Shown: positions 45,028-57,509, counted from the stretch's first letter. The stretch is DNA of 64,000 nucleotides from Pogostemon cablin (GCA_023678885.1 CM042997.1:22574064-22638063), one strand, 5' to 3'. The notes: generated from the letters alone by a model not told the origin. Numbers and translations: made by a program.

Positions 45028-45582
45028 TTGACGACTATTCGGGTGGCGAGGAACAAGTTGATGGATTCTCTCGGATACAACGCCTTGTCCGTGGCAGTGA
45101 GGTCGGGTGGTGATTGGAGAACAGTATCGCAGATATGTGCGGAAGGTAGGATGGCGGAGTTACAATAGATTGTGGATCAAGGAGAGTTCCGTCCACCACA
45201 GCAGCCCGAAGAAGAGGAGTATCAAGAGGAGGAGCAGCAGGATGAAGAGATACCAATGCAGCACGACGCACATCAGCATGAGCCAACACCACAGCAGCAG
45301 CGGGCTGTCCCAAATGATACACGGGAGCAGCTCCGCCTTATTCATGAGCAGCTGGTCGCGATCGTTGCTAGCCAGCAGGAGACAAACCGACAACTCGCAC
45401 TCGCCAATGCCAACTATGCTACGCTGAATGAGAGGTACACGTCCTTGAATGAGAAAGTTGGTAGGATGGGTGATCAAGTTGATTACTTGGATAGACACAT
45501 CGGTGATTTACACCGGATTGTAGAGCGGAGGCTTGATGATGAGGATGATGATGATGAGGATGATGATGCTCCGGAGGAGTAG
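45028..45582 (+). pseudogene. Element E 3' ORF, C-terminal part after F insertion
   Basis: Continues exactly where 31156 broke off (FDVSN / LTTIRVARNK), showing the split was made by F. A TAG at 45166 interrupts where F has a glutamine codon. The rest (GEFRPPQQPEEEEYQEEE ... coiled-coil region ... acidic tail EDDDDEDDDAPEE) ends at TAG 45580-45582. Confidence 0.85.
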
Positions 45583-46922
45583 TTTTTCAGGTTTTCTTTG
45601 GTTTCCTCCGATTCATCTTGATTCTCTTATTCTTTTTTTTATCTTTATAGGTTGGGGTGTGATTCATGCGTGAGTGGAATATATAAGTGATATCTTGTAT
45701 GATTGATTGGGTATAAGCTTATTGATTTTTGTGCATTCCCATGTTCATGTGTTAATTTCTATTGATGAAAAGCATGTATAATTTGATAAGTATATTGAGT
45801 TCTTGTGAAATTGATCTTAATTATGTGCTATGAGGAGTACTTAGGATTCTAATTACCTATGTGAGGATTTGAGCCTTGATAATTATGCGTGATCATGATT
45901 ATTTTATTCTTGAGAGGATCATTCATATGAACGTATTCTAGAACTTGGTTTGGAGTCTTGTGTGAGACTTATGATTGATAAATTGCTAGGACATGATCTT
46001 AGGCCATTATTTTGTGCTTAAGTTACTTAGCCAAATTTTATCCTTCCTAATGATTTAATTAACCTTTGGATGCCCCGTTGAGCCGTTAAAGCTTTTTCTT
46101 TGGTAGCCGAAGTAGATAACCTTATAAACCTTTACTTGAGCTTTGATTAACCAATTCACTGGTAGAGAGAGTGGAGGTGAGTAAGTGTGCAAGTAGAAAA
46201 AGAAAGATAGAATATGGTTGGATGAAAAGAATATGGTTAAATCTTATTTAGGGGTAGTGCCCGAAACTGGTGTCCCGATTGTTTTTATACATGGTGAGTG
46301 AAGCTTAGCAGCTGACAGGTTATACATGAGAAGAAGGGTAGTGCCTGAAACCGGTACCCGAATTGTTTAAAGAGATGATGTTGATGCTATGAAAAGAAGG
46401 TAAATTCAGGAATTTTACAAGTTCAAGAGGCGACATTGGAGGAGAACTTGCTGTAAGAAGAAGAAATCGAGAACCTCCAAGGTAACTCTCTACTAGTGTC
46501 TTAAGTCACTTTACCTAAATTTTCCTACCTTTTTCCAAAGAGCCAACATTACAACCCAAAAACAAGTCATTTGTGATCCTAGTGAAGAGTTGATTTTAAG
46601 TTGATTTTTGAGACATTTGCCAAGTTTATGGTTACACGTGAATATGGATTGATATGAGTGTTTATATTAACCTATATAGTACCTCACGCACTTGAGTGAA
46701 AGAGAATAAATACTTATCTTGTGAGCGAAATTACTTAGTACTCCGAATGGTGTGTGATTGGATTAGTTTTGCATGAGTGATATATATAAAGCAATTAATA
46801 CTTGTTTGACTGAATGAAGTTGCATGTGTGATATGTGTTGTACTTGATCTTGGTGAATTATACACGACTCCTGTGGTTTGATTTGGTTGCCTCGGGACGA
46901 GCAACATGTAAGTTTGGGGGTT
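45583..46922 (+). other. Element E 3' region: hairpins and PPT
   Basis: There is no gene. Hairpin modules GGGGTA...GTCCC at 46251 (slightly mismatched) and GGGTA...TACCC at 46336-46359; hairpin 46886-46905; 3' PPT AAGTTTGGGGG 46910-46920. Confidence 0.7.
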
Positions 46923-48588
46923 TGATGAGTGTGTAAATTTGCAAGTTTGATACCATGTTTTGTGCTAGTTTTGGAGAGTTTTGAGGTGGAAATAGGTGGA
47001 AAACCTATACATATTGTGAATTAGCATGAATCAGGTGTTAACGGAGCTATTTGAGTGGTTTTCATAGCAAAAATGGAGTGGAAGTGCCAAGAATCGAAGA
47101 GACGAAGTCGAGACCACGCCAACCGCCAAGGAAATAGTAGGGTTCGACCTGATGGATGAGGGTTCGACCTCTCCTACAGGTCGAACCAGTGTTGCAAAAA
47201 GTGCAGAAGGAGGGTTCGACCACGACACCAGGGGTTCGACCTGATCAACTGGTCGAACAATGGTCGAACCAGTTCGTGAGAAGATGGGTTCGACCACGAC
47301 ATTGGGGTTCGACCTGACAGTTGGTCGAACCAGGAGCGGAAATTGTCCAGTGGTGAGGTTCGACCTGGGGTTCGACCAAAAAGGGAGTGATTCGACCTGT
47401 ACAAGAGGTCGAACCACGTGCAAAATGTGTCCAGTAGCAGGGTTCGACCTGTGGTTCGACCTGTGGCCAGTGGTTCGACCTATTTGACGAAGTCGAACCA
47501 AAACGCGGAAACTTACCTTATCCAGATTTTCGAGGCCGAAACGCGTGGGATCACTTGAAAAGCTCATTCCAAGCCCTAGAGACGTGATTACAAGTATAAA
47601 AAGAGGCTCAAGCAGACAAAAAAAGGGAAGAATCGTTCACCATCACCAACAACACATTACAAGAGGAGAGTAGGAGAGCTGAGACAGAGGTTCAGCTGGA
47701 GATTCAAGTAAGATTGGTCCAACTAACCATGGTTGTTCTTCGATCAATCATGGGCTAGAGCCACTTCGGTAGTTCTAGGGTTATGAAGGTTTCATGAGTT
47801 AATTTATATTTCGTGTGTATACTCCGTACAACACTACTTGTGGTTTATTTTATATAAGATTGCACGTTTTTAATCCATACTCATAGTTGTTTTGTGCATC
47901 AATAATCGTTGTGTAGAGTCTGAATGCATAACATGGTTATTGGTTGAGTGCGTTCACTAATGAGCAGGGTTTATTGTTATAATTCTAAGTGAAGGGATTC
48001 CGAAGTTTTATTAGAACTGTCTTATATGAATGTTTGTTAATTGAATTGAATTCGGGTTAACAAGTAGGATTAAGAGTATAACTTTATAGTACCTAAAAAG
48101 GAAGATCAAATCGGGTTAGAGTACTAAGTGCACGGGAAATAATTGATTATAATAGTACCTAGAAAGGGAGGTAAAGAATACGTCTTGCTCTGAGGATACT
48201 CACACGTGTCAAAAGCTTATCTATTTGTGTCTATAGAATAGATTTGTATGGTCTAGCGATGCGTCCATAAATCACAAGGCAGAGTCGGACATCGACACAC
48301 GAAAATATGAATTAACGAATGAAACTGAATGGCTTGTCGAACTACCTATTATCTTATTTGATCACAACTACTATTTTCTTGTTCTTGTTATTTATTTGCT
48401 ATTTTTATTATTACTTAGCTTACAAACCTACAAATATAATTCTCAACTTAGTCATAATTGCTAGAAAATAATGAAAGTAATATTTATCCGTCCCGTGGAT
48501 TTGATATTTAACTTGGTCACCTTCGAAACTACAATTGATATACTTCATACTTGGGGATTAATTTTGTGTGTTGAGAAAACGCTCATCA
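46923..48588 (+). repeat. Element E 3' LTR
   Basis: 1666-bp copy of 21843-23508 with the palindrome array at 47140-47501 and TATA box at 47595, followed by ATCTT (TSD). Confidence 0.92.
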
Positions 48589-50816
48589 ATCTTCTTTTGA
48601 AATTCTCTTTGGCTCAATTCCTAATTATGCCAACTTTAAGGTATTTGGTTGTCGTGTCTACCCATATCTTCGTGATTATGCTCCGAATAAATTGGCACCT
48701 CGTAGTAAACTGTGTATATTTCTTGGTTATAGTAGCATGCATAAAGGTTTTCGATGTTTCGATCCTGTAACCTCATGTACTTATATTACAAGGCATGCAC
48801 AATTTGATGAGTTTAACTTTCCTTTTACTAGCACTTTTCCTTCTAAGACTAATGAATCTGCTCTTGTTTATTCTCAATTTGTTGAGCCACATGTTATGAT
48901 TCCAACATCAAAGTTGACTACTAAACCATCATCAAGCAAAATTTTGGCTACGAAACCCAACCTTGCATGCCTTGCTCCACATCACCTTACTCTGTCCAGC
49001 ATATACCTGAAATCTCTACTGCTGTTATTATTGGAGCCATGCAACCTCTTTCAACTAACCTTATTACTCCAGAAACTACAAATGAACATAATGAAATACT
49101 ATCTTTACCAAACATCTCTACTGTACCTCTGCTACCTAGTTCCACCACAATTTCTCAACCATCCAATAATAAGCATCCCATGCAAACTCGAACTAAATCT
49201 GGAATTACCAAACCTAAATATTTTGTGGATATATCATCTACTGTTTTATTATCTTCTTTGTCTATGTCGCAGGAGCCAAAAGGATTCAAATCAACTATTA
49301 AAATTCCTCATTGGCTTACTGCCATGAAAGAGGAAGTGTCAGCACTCCAATCAAATAATACATGAGAATTGGTACCCCGCCCGCTGAATAAGAATATAGT
49401 TGGGTCTAAATGGGTTTTTCGCACCAAGTTCAAGTCTGATGGATCAATTGAATGCTACAAAGCTCGCTTGGTTGCCCAAGGCTTTACGCAAGTTCCTGGA
49501 TTCAACTTCTCTCATACCTTTAGTCCAGTTGTACGTGCGGCAACTGTTCGTGTTATCCTATCTATTGCAGTCCAAAGACGCTGGCCTCTACACCAATTAG
49601 ATGTTAAAAATGCATTTTTACATAGTGTTCTTGATAAACTGGTTCTTATGGCACAACCTCCAGGATTCATTGATCCCCGCTTTCTGAATCACGTATGCAA
49701 GCTCAAAAAGGCTCTCTATGGCCTTCGCCAAGCTCCACGTGCTTGGTTTGATCATTTTAGTGCCTTCTTGATAAGCCTTGGCTTCATCCATAGTAGAGAG
49801 GAAACCTCCCTCTTCTTTTTACATCATGCTGATTATACTATATTTTTGCTTTTATACGTTGATGATATCATCATTACAAGTAGTAACAAATCTGTTTTGC
49901 AGGCTTTTATTCAGCGCGTAGATAATGATTTCCCAGTCAAAGATCTCGGATCTCCCAGTTACTTTCTTGGGCTTGAGATTACTACCACTAACAATGGTCT
50001 CTTTCTTAGACAAGCAAAATATGCTTCCGACATACTCACTCGGGCATCTTTTCTTGATTCAAAACCAATTTCCACTTCATTGGCTGCTGATGAATCACTA
50101 GTAAAAGATGGTGAACCTTTTAAGGATCCAACTCTTTATCGCTCCCTTGTTGGGGCTCTTCAATACCTCACCATCACAAGGCCGGACTTATCGTATGCCG
50201 TCAATCATGTCAGCCAATTCCTTCAGTGCCCTACGGATGATCATTTCTTCGCTGTGAAATGAATTCTTCGTTATGTTAAAGACACCATACATTTTGGTCT
50301 TACATTTTTTCCTTCATCGGATTACTCAATACTTGGTTATTCTGATGCCGATTGGGCCCGTTGTGTGGACACTCGTCGTTCTACTTATGGTTACTCTATC
50401 TTCTTAGGAGGAAATTTGGTTTCATGGAGTGCTAAGAAACAGCCGACTGTTGCTCGCTCGAGTTGTGAAAGTGAATATTGTGCCCTGGCTAACACCTCTC
50501 AAGAAATAATTTGGCTAACTCATTTACTTCACGAGCTGCATGCACAACCATCTTCTCGACCTCTACTATTATGCGACAACAAAAGTGCCTTATTCTTATG
50601 TCAGAATCCAATTGCGCATAAACGTGCCTAACATATTGACATTGATTGTCATTTCATTCGTGAACTCGTTGCAAATAAGAAACTTGACACTAAGTTTGTG
50701 CCCTCAGAACTACAAGTTGCTGATATATTCACTAAGAGCCTTGCTCAGCCTCTTTTTGAATTTTTACGTTCCAAGCTTCGTGTTCAAGAAAATCCGACAC
50801 TTCGCTTGACGGGGGG
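48589..50816 (+). pseudogene. Element D integrase end, RT and RNase H (broken)
   Basis: Resumes the copia integrase C-terminal region after E (SFEILFGSIPNYANF; APRSKLCIFLGYSSMHKGF). A 297-residue RT frame (49369-50262) follows, with VGSKWVFRTKFKSDGSIECY, HTFSPVVRAATVRVIL, LDVKNAFLH, YGLRQAPRAWF and the active-site YVDD (Asp codons 49861-49866), then a stop at 50260. RNase H appears as YSDADWARCVDTRRSTYGYS and SSCESEYCALANTSQE, with a TAA at 50629. The end shows ADIFTKSLAQPLFEFLRSKL and a PPT of six G. RT itself is well preserved but cannot be made from a continuous frame. Confidence 0.87.
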
Positions 50817-51025
50817 TAATAGAGAATATTCTACAGATTTGGATCAAATCAAATCAATCTAGACAATTAGAATCATCGTAAATATTTTGTAATTTGCTGT
50901 GGTGATTTGCCGTGATAATTGTGCTAATTATCTGTAATTATTATTTCCTTGTATTGTTGTATTACCATTATTTATAGTGGAATTCTTCACTCACCTATTA
51001 ACGATGAACATTCAAACACTTTACA
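50817..51025 (+). repeat. Element D 3' LTR
   Basis: 209 bp, TAATAGAG...ACTTTACA, preceded by six G (50811-50816) and followed by the TSD AATAC (51026-51030). Confidence 0.9.
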
Positions 51026-52348
51026 AATACAAATTGACTTTAAAGCAAGCACAATAGTACACTACATACAAATAAAATTAATATAATTATTAAAAAATAA
51101 AAAGCCTCAAGATATAAATTTTAGAAGAGTCAAAATATAATGTTTGTCAAGTATATTGCATTTTACCTGCGTTTTGAGCAACGTTCTGAACAATCATCGA
51201 GTCCTCCTCGCAATTTATAGATTGGTTATTAAGGTTGGTTATGCCTTGGCTTGCAGAAACAGTGATTTTAGAACTGAAGAATTCATTTATGTATTTTGAT
51301 TAATGCTTTCATCTTTTTCTACAGAAAAAGTTATTTTAGAACATGAGAATTCATTTCTGTGTCTATAGTTCTAAACTATTTTATACTATTAATCGTCGTA
51401 ATCATTTCCATTCTGTAATATATATATAGAACTTCACCTCTTCAATAATATAATATATTACAGGAGTATATATTATATATAACATTAAAAAGGATTTGAA
51501 AAATAGGTCAAGATTATTATTATATAGTACGTTACATAATTCGTTATTTATAAGTTTACCTATAATAATAATGTTTGGGATTACTTATGTGACATGGGTC
51601 AAGTATTATCCACTTTTTATCGATTATTACCGGTATCTCATATTAATTTTTTATAATTGTCATTTGTTTATAATTCATTACGTGTCATATTCTTATCAAT
51701 TATCATATCACTACACCTAATTTATCGGATGTTTGTGTAATATTGTTATGATTATTTTATTTTTCTAATTGTAATTATCTTTATCAGCAATATTCTTACT
51801 TTTGAATAATTGTAATAAAATTAAATCAACATAATATTTCGTTTAGTGTTAAATTAATTTTGTAATAATTATTTAGTATTTTAAATTACGTTTTTGGCAA
51901 ACAATTGTGTCTAATTACCGAATTAGTACATAAAAGTTAAAAAATTATTACACTTTTAAATAAAAATAATAATATTGCTCCTGTAATTTGATATTTTATA
52001 TTTTTTATATTTTTATTGAGATAAGTAATATTTTTTATTTAAAAAACATAACAGTTTACCTTTCTAAAAGTAATATTTTATGTATTAAAAAGTAATTTTG
52101 TAAAATCAGGATTCAAGATCAACCAAAAACAAACTTTAAATTTTTATTCATGTATTGTTTCAATAATAATTATAAAAAGTGATTTATAGAGTAAATATTA
52201 GAAATAAATAACAAAATTATAAAATTAATATTATGTAAATTTTAAAAAATACAAAAAAATAATTAAAAAAGAAGAAATTAATAAGGCGAATACACTATAG
52301 AAATTGAGTGCATTAAGGTACATTAAATATAAATGATAAAATATATAA

Positions 52349-52590
52349 GGCAAAAACTTGTGTGCACCACGTCGTGCGCCTTTAGAATTTTGTATTAAAT
52401 TGTATACATTTTTATATAAAGATGTGTACTTTATTTTCTGAAAAAAATAAAAAAATATTAATGAAAAATGTATACCTTTAAAACAAATTGGTGTACCCTT
52501 ATTAATTAAAATGTATACTTTTTAGAACAAAATAATGTAACATTACCCATAATACTAAATTCTAAAGGCGCACTCAAACTTCACTCAATA
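52349..52590. mobile_element. Foldback MITE-like element
   Basis: A 23-bp inverted repeat with one mismatch, gtgcgcctttagaatttt... at 52374-52396 and its complement at 52551-52573, extended outward by weaker pairing (caaaacttg-type words and atatat). About 240 bp, no coding capacity. The exact ends and target duplication are not clear. Confidence 0.55.
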
Positions 52591-52840
52591 TATAATTTAA
52601 AAAAAAAAAACTCATTTGACTACCCATTCAATTAAAAAAAAATTTGATCTTTTGTTTTAAAAGATATAAGGTACTATTTTATTATTTTATTATCGAAAAT
52701 GTCGATTGAGATAAGAAAAAAATTAATTCTTTTTTTTTTCTAAAAAAAATCTACAACATAAACTTTTATACTAAAAGTACAATATTCAATATCAAAAATA
52801 CATCTATATACATGAAAGAATTCTTTTTTTTTTTTTAAAG

Positions 52841-52969
52841 TAAAATTATTTCATGTCCCTCCAAAATTGATTCTAGTATTATAATCATGTAAGGATTAAA
52901 AAAAGAGAGAGAGAGAGGGGTAAAATTATTTCATGTCCCTCCAAAATTGATTCTATAGTATTATAATCA
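52841..52969. repeat. Short direct duplication flanking an AG microsatellite
   Basis: taaaattatttcatgtccct and the following 27-29 bp occur at 52841-52887 and again at 52921-52969 with a 2-bp length difference, separated by an A-run and (AG)n tract. Looks like a local slippage or repair duplication. Confidence 0.8.
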
Positions 52970-54568
52970 ATCCACTAAAATTATAACTTTTATTTTAAGG
53001 GTGATTTGGTGTGAATTGATTTACATGTGAACTTTTCTTTTTTTTTTTAATAATTCTAAATAAAGAGTTATACTTGAATAAATAAAAGATATAATAATGC
53101 TGTAAATTATTTTATGAATAATTGGTAGTATAAATAAATGGTGATAACTTTTTTAATAAAAAATTATATTGTGTGTTATAAAAAGTGAAAATTATTTTAA
53201 AAAATATAAAAACTCATGCGAGCCAATCACATGTTATTTTAGCAAGAATAAGGTGCTAAACATGTAATTTCAAAAAGTACCTATGAAAAATGGTTTGTGT
53301 TAATATAATAAAGAGATGTGTGTTTTATTTTAATTTCTTTAGTTTACTTTATAATCTTAATAATACTATTGAAATATTTTTTTTAAATAAATATAAAAGA
53401 ATACTTGAAAGAAAGTTTTTATTCTTCTTTTTAAAAAAAATTGTTGCCTATAACTCAGGATTTGATAGAAACAACCTTCTATTTAATTTTTTAAAACTTG
53501 AAAGAAAATTTATGTTTATATTTTTTTTATGTGTTTTAATATATTTTCTTTTAATTTGTGTTTATACCTTAATTCATTTATAAATTAATTATGTAATGTG
53601 AATTTCTTAACTTTGTGCATTCACTTGACTGAATTCTGATAGCTTTTTGTATAACTCTTCCTATGTTGATCATATAATTAAATAGTTTGAATAATACTGA
53701 AAACACTTTATAACTTTTTTTATTTTATTATGAAAGCAGTTTTTTATTAATATGATTTATATTGAACATAAGAAATATAGTATGCAAGTAAACTCATGTA
53801 AACCCAGACCCACCCATTTATAAATGGTCATTTTAACTAGTACAATATATTTATAAGTGGTGATTCCTTTTAGATATATATGAAATATATAATATTTATC
53901 TTTTAATTGTGGATTGAAGATATATATGATATTTCAAAATAATTAATTCATTCAAATATTTTAAAGATTAAAATTTTTAATTATAGATTTGTAGATATAA
54001 TATTTTAAAATAATTAAATTAAATCAAATAAATAATAAATAATTAAATCAAATTAAATACAATTTGACACGTAAATTTTTCTTTTTTTTGAGAATGTTTT
54101 TGAATATGACATGTAATAAAAGAAATCAATTAGAATATTAACAATTTCAAAATAATGTTTAATAAAAATAAATAAATAAAGAAAAACTATTATTCTTTAA
54201 AATGTGAAAATCGATATTTGAATATATTAATACAAATACTTGTAAAATTTCAAAATAATTACTATATTTTATTTTTTAAAATATAGATAGATTAATGGAT
54301 ATATTATTATTCTAAACTAATGACTTCATACTCATAACAATTTAAGCGCACGTAGTTAAAAAAAAAAAAAATCTACCTGTTAAGACAGTTTATTTTTTAA
54401 AAAAATTCTTTATTTAACGATGATCCTTGTATTTAAAGTATCTAACGATTCTTATTACTTTGGGTCATATAATACCAGAACCAGACAATGTAAGAATTAG
54501 CCATAATTTATTATTTAATACTCCCCTTAGAAAATACATAAAATACTTAAGAATTCAAGCTAAGGAAC

Positions 54569-57178
54569 ATGCATTCACATGGCCGCCACCTCAGAATTCT
54601 TAGACAAATTCATCAGTCATCATCTTCTCATCTCAACTCCCAGATCATAATCTTAGTTCAAAACGGAAAATACGAAGAAGCCTTGGAATCATACTCCAAT
54701 CACCTCCTCAATTTTAGAATTAATTCTTCAACATTCACTTTCCCTTCTCTGCTCAAAGCTTGCGCTTCCCTTTCATATTTCCACTATGGCGCCTCACTCC
54801 ACTCCACAATCATCAAAATGGGTCTCCACTTTGATTCTTACATCGCCACTTCTCTCGTACGAATGTACGTTAAATGTGGATCTTTCTGCAGTGCACTCTC
54901 ACTGTTCGATAAAATGTCCCACTGGGAAGACGTCGCCCTTTGGAACTCCATCATCGATGGGTATTCCAAAAACGGTTTATTTGAGGAGGGTATGGCTCAG
55001 TTTCGCAGAATGCAAGCGTTGAATATCAACCCTGATGGTTATACTCTCTGCATATTTCTGGGAATGTGTAGATTCTTGAGTAGTGTTGTTTATGGGAAGG
55101 AAATCCATGGGTATGCTGTTAGGAACACAGTTGGTGATGATCCATTTGTAACTACTGCAATGATTGATATGTATTCGAGTTTTGGTAGGCCAATGGACGG
55201 TTGGAGTGTTTTCCAAGAATCTGGAAACAAGTACAGCATTGCTATCTGGAATGCAATGATCAATGGCTTCTGTGAAAATGGACTTTGGAGAAATTGCTTG
55301 GAGTTGTACTCATTGGCTAAGTTTCATGGTCTTGAATTGGGTTCCACAATGTTTTCCAGTGTTCTAACAGCTTGTTCACAGGGGGAGGCTTTGGATTTTG
55401 GCTCTCAGATACACTGTGATGTTGTTAAGACAGGTTTTGAGGATGACACTTATGCTACTACTTCTCTGTTAACGTTTTATTCCAGGTGTGGAGTTGTTGA
55501 GTACGCGGAGAGAGTTTTTCGTTTAACCGGAAAAAGAGAAGTTGGAATATGGAACAGCATGATATCAGCTTATGTTCATTGTGGCCTTGGCTATGATGCT
55601 TTGGATATGTACACTCGGATGCGTAGCAGGGAGATTTTGCCGGATTCTTTCACCATATCGAATGTTTTGACAGCTTGTAGTACGATTGGGTCGAGCTATT
55701 TTGGAGGAATGGTACATGGAGAACTGATAAAGAGGCCAATAAAACATAATATTGCTATGGAGAGCGCTCTTCTGACAATGTACTCAAAGCTGGGCAACGT
55801 AAAAGGTGCACGTAGTGTTTTCGATCAAATGAAGGAAAAGGATGTGATAGCTTGGGGCTCTATCATATCAGGCAGTTGTGATAACAGGGAATTCGAGGAG
55901 GTTGTACGTTTATTCAAAAGAATGATATCCGATGGTGTGAAACCGGATCCTAACATCATAGCAAGCGCGATGATTGCTTGTAATGGGTATGGTGATAGAA
56001 GACTGATAAAACTAGGTGGTTGTTTTCATGGATTGGCAGTTAAGGATGGATTAGACTTGGATGCTTTTACTGGTAGCTCTATAATAGACTTCTATTCAAA
56101 ATGTGGACAGCCAAACATGGCTAGAAGTGCATTTTCAAGCGTGTTGCAAAAGAATATGGTGGTTTGGAATTCTTTAATGTCATGCTACTCCCATAATGAC
56201 CTTCCAGATGTGTCTGTCAGTCTTCTTCCACAGGTTTTGCAATGTGGCCTTCGACCGGATTCAGTGTCGATTATCACAGTTCTTGGTGCGGTTTCACAGA
56301 TGGCAGCATTGCTCCTTGGAAAGACAACACACGGTTACTACGTGAGATCGCTTCAAGATGAAACTCAAGTGGAGAACACATTACTCGACATGTACATCAA
56401 ATGCGGTTGCTTAACATACGCGAACGTGGTGTTTCTCAACATGTCGAAAAGAGACCGTGTGGCGTGGAATTCTATGATAGGGGGGTTCGGATCCAACAGT
56501 GAATGTCATAAAGCCATTGAACTGTTCCAAGAGATGAGAAACTCTGGAACAGAACCTGATGAGATAACTTTCCTCTCCCTTCTGTCCTCTTGTAATCATG
56601 GAGGTCTTGTGGATGAAGGTCTAGAATTCTTTCGATCAATGAGGGGATACGGTGTGGAGCCGAATATGCAGCACTACGTGAACATGGTGGATCTTCTGGG
56701 CCGCGGTGGTCACCTAGACGAAGCCAGTGAGTTCATAGAGAACATGGCCATTCCACCGGGTCGAGGCGTTTGGCTTTCTTTATTATCCGCGTGTAGAGTT
56801 CATGGAAACGTGGAGCTCGGAGAAATGGCTGCTCGTAACCTGATCGAAATGGAGCCGCAGAGAGGTAGCAATTACATGCAACTGCTGAACATGTATGTGG
56901 AAGCAGGGCTTAAGGAAGAAGCAGCAGGTGTTAGGGCAATGATGAGGGAGAAAGGACAGATGAAGGTCCCTGGATGCAGTTGGGTTGAGTTAAAAAATAA
57001 GGTAGGGGTTTTCTTCTCGGGGGACTCTTCATCCCCTGAGACGAAGAAGATTTATGAAACACTTGATAGTCTAAAGAATAACATGAAGAGGAGGGAATGT
57101 CAACATGAAAAATGGGAGACACTGAAGTTGAACTGCTCTCCCCTTTGTACCAAAGAAATTGACCCCTTTTTATATTGA
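54569..57178 (+). CDS. PLS-class PPR protein with E/E+ domains, At2g40720-like
   Basis: Intact intronless 869-residue frame. PPR proteins bind organellar RNA, one repeat per base; PLS-class members with E domains commonly act in C-to-U editing in mitochondria or plastids. Residues 1-30 are rich in Arg, His and Ser without acids, like a short mitochondrial presequence. From about residue 50 to 730 there are PPR motifs of P, L and S types (FTFPSLLKACASLSYFHYGA; VALWNSIIDGYSKNGLFEEG; VAWNSMIGGFGSN). Residues about 732-800 (GVWLSLLSACRVHGNVELGE) and 800-835 (PGCSWVELKNKVGVFFSGDS) are the E and E+ motifs. There is no DYW domain, so any deaminase would have to be supplied in trans. Length and many segments match Arabidopsis At2g40720 as I remember it. 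ATG 54569 is the first Met of the frame. Confidence 0.93.
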   Translation: MHSHGRHLRILRQIHQSSSSHLNSQIIILVQNGKYEEALESYSNHLLNFRINSSTFTFPSLLKACASLSYFHYGASLHSTIIKMGLHFDSYIATSLVRMYVKCGSFCSALSLFDKMSHWEDVALWNSIIDGYSKNGLFEEGMAQFRRMQALNINPDGYTLCIFLGMCRFLSSVVYGKEIHGYAVRNTVGDDPFVTTAMIDMYSSFGRPMDGWSVFQESGNKYSIAIWNAMINGFCENGLWRNCLELYSLAKFHGLELGSTMFSSVLTACSQGEALDFGSQIHCDVVKTGFEDDTYATTSLLTFYSRCGVVEYAERVFRLTGKREVGIWNSMISAYVHCGLGYDALDMYTRMRSREILPDSFTISNVLTACSTIGSSYFGGMVHGELIKRPIKHNIAMESALLTMYSKLGNVKGARSVFDQMKEKDVIAWGSIISGSCDNREFEEVVRLFKRMISDGVKPDPNIIASAMIACNGYGDRRLIKLGGCFHGLAVKDGLDLDAFTGSSIIDFYSKCGQPNMARSAFSSVLQKNMVVWNSLMSCYSHNDLPDVSVSLLPQVLQCGLRPDSVSIITVLGAVSQMAALLLGKTTHGYYVRSLQDETQVENTLLDMYIKCGCLTYANVVFLNMSKRDRVAWNSMIGGFGSNSECHKAIELFQEMRNSGTEPDEITFLSLLSSCNHGGLVDEGLEFFRSMRGYGVEPNMQHYVNMVDLLGRGGHLDEASEFIENMAIPPGRGVWLSLLSACRVHGNVELGEMAARNLIEMEPQRGSNYMQLLNMYVEAGLKEEAAGVRAMMREKGQMKVPGCSWVELKNKVGVFFSGDSSSPETKKIYETLDSLKNNMKRRECQHEKWETLKLNCSPLCTKEIDPFLY

Positions 57179-57294
57179 AAGTTTCTAAATCACATACTAA
57201 CAAAAAAGAAAGAAAAAAAAAATCCCTTTTGTGGGAGTGGCTGAGTGGGTCTTGTTTAAATGACAAACCAACTTTATAAATTTCATCAATAATA

Positions 57295-57507
57295 CTCCCT
57301 CCGTCCCGCCCAAATAGCAACATTTTACTATATTGGGTGTCCCATTCAAATTGCAACATTTTCCCATTTTAGTAAAAAAAGTACACAAATGGCCCACCAC
57401 TACCCATCACATCTCTCTAATACACCTACCCACTTTACATAAAATAATAATACTCCTTAATCTACGCGCAAAAAGCAAATGTAATTCTTTGCCCGGGACG
57501 GAGGGAG
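57295..57507. mobile_element. Stowaway-like MITE 3' of the PPR gene
   Basis: Left end CTCCCTCCGTCCCGCC, right end GGGACGGAGGGAG, well-matched inverted termini, flanked by TA at 57293-57294 and 57508-57509. 213 bp. It starts 117 bp after the PPR stop codon, so it may be in the 3' UTR or terminator region. Confidence 0.88.
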
Positions 57508-57509
57508 TA

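Larger units (their letters stand above)
21843..48588 (+). mobile_element. Element E: Athila-type Ty3/gypsy element, integrase deleted, split by F
   Basis: LTRs at 21843-23508 and 46923-48588, both 1666 bp, TGATGAGTG...CTCATCA. The flanking pentamers ATCTC (21838-21842) and ATCTT (48589-48593) are a TSD with one change. PBS 23515-23532; 3' PPT 46910-46920. Without F it is about 12.9 kb. It carries degenerate gag-protease-RT-RNase H, no integrase, a palindrome array between pol and a 3' ORF, and the 3' ORF cut in two by element F. About 41 LTR mismatches by eye (2.5%). Confidence 0.93.
19526..51025 (+). mobile_element. Element D: Ty1/copia LTR retrotransposon, split by E and F
   Basis: Short LTRs at 19526-19737 and 50817-51025 (212 and 209 bp), starting TAATAGAG and ending ACTTTAGA (left) or ACTTTACA (right), with a perfect TSD AATAC at 19521-19525 and 51026-51030. 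PBS TGGTATCAG at 19738 (initiator tRNA-Met); PPT of six G at 50811-50816. Without the insertion the element is about 4.75 kb, normal for a compact copia. Order is gag, protease, integrase, RT, RNase H. Several stops disable it. Element E interrupts the integrase region. Confidence 0.92.
51031..54568. other. AT-rich intergenic region upstream of the PPR gene
   Basis: No convincing gene: frames at 51496-51720 and 53290-53583 have A/T-driven composition (runs of Phe, Leu, Ile, Tyr). Contains a foldback element (52349-52590), a 47-49-bp direct repeat (52841-52887 and 52921-52969) around an AG microsatellite (52904-52917), and homopolymer A/T runs. The promoter of the PPR gene must lie in the last few hundred bases; I cannot point to a clear TATA box. 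Confidence 0.6.

Noticed and set aside
51496..51720. Small frame in the AT-rich spacer (also 53290-53583)
   Set aside because: Composition reflects A/T richness (Tyr, Phe, Leu, Ile); no homology recognised and no supporting context.
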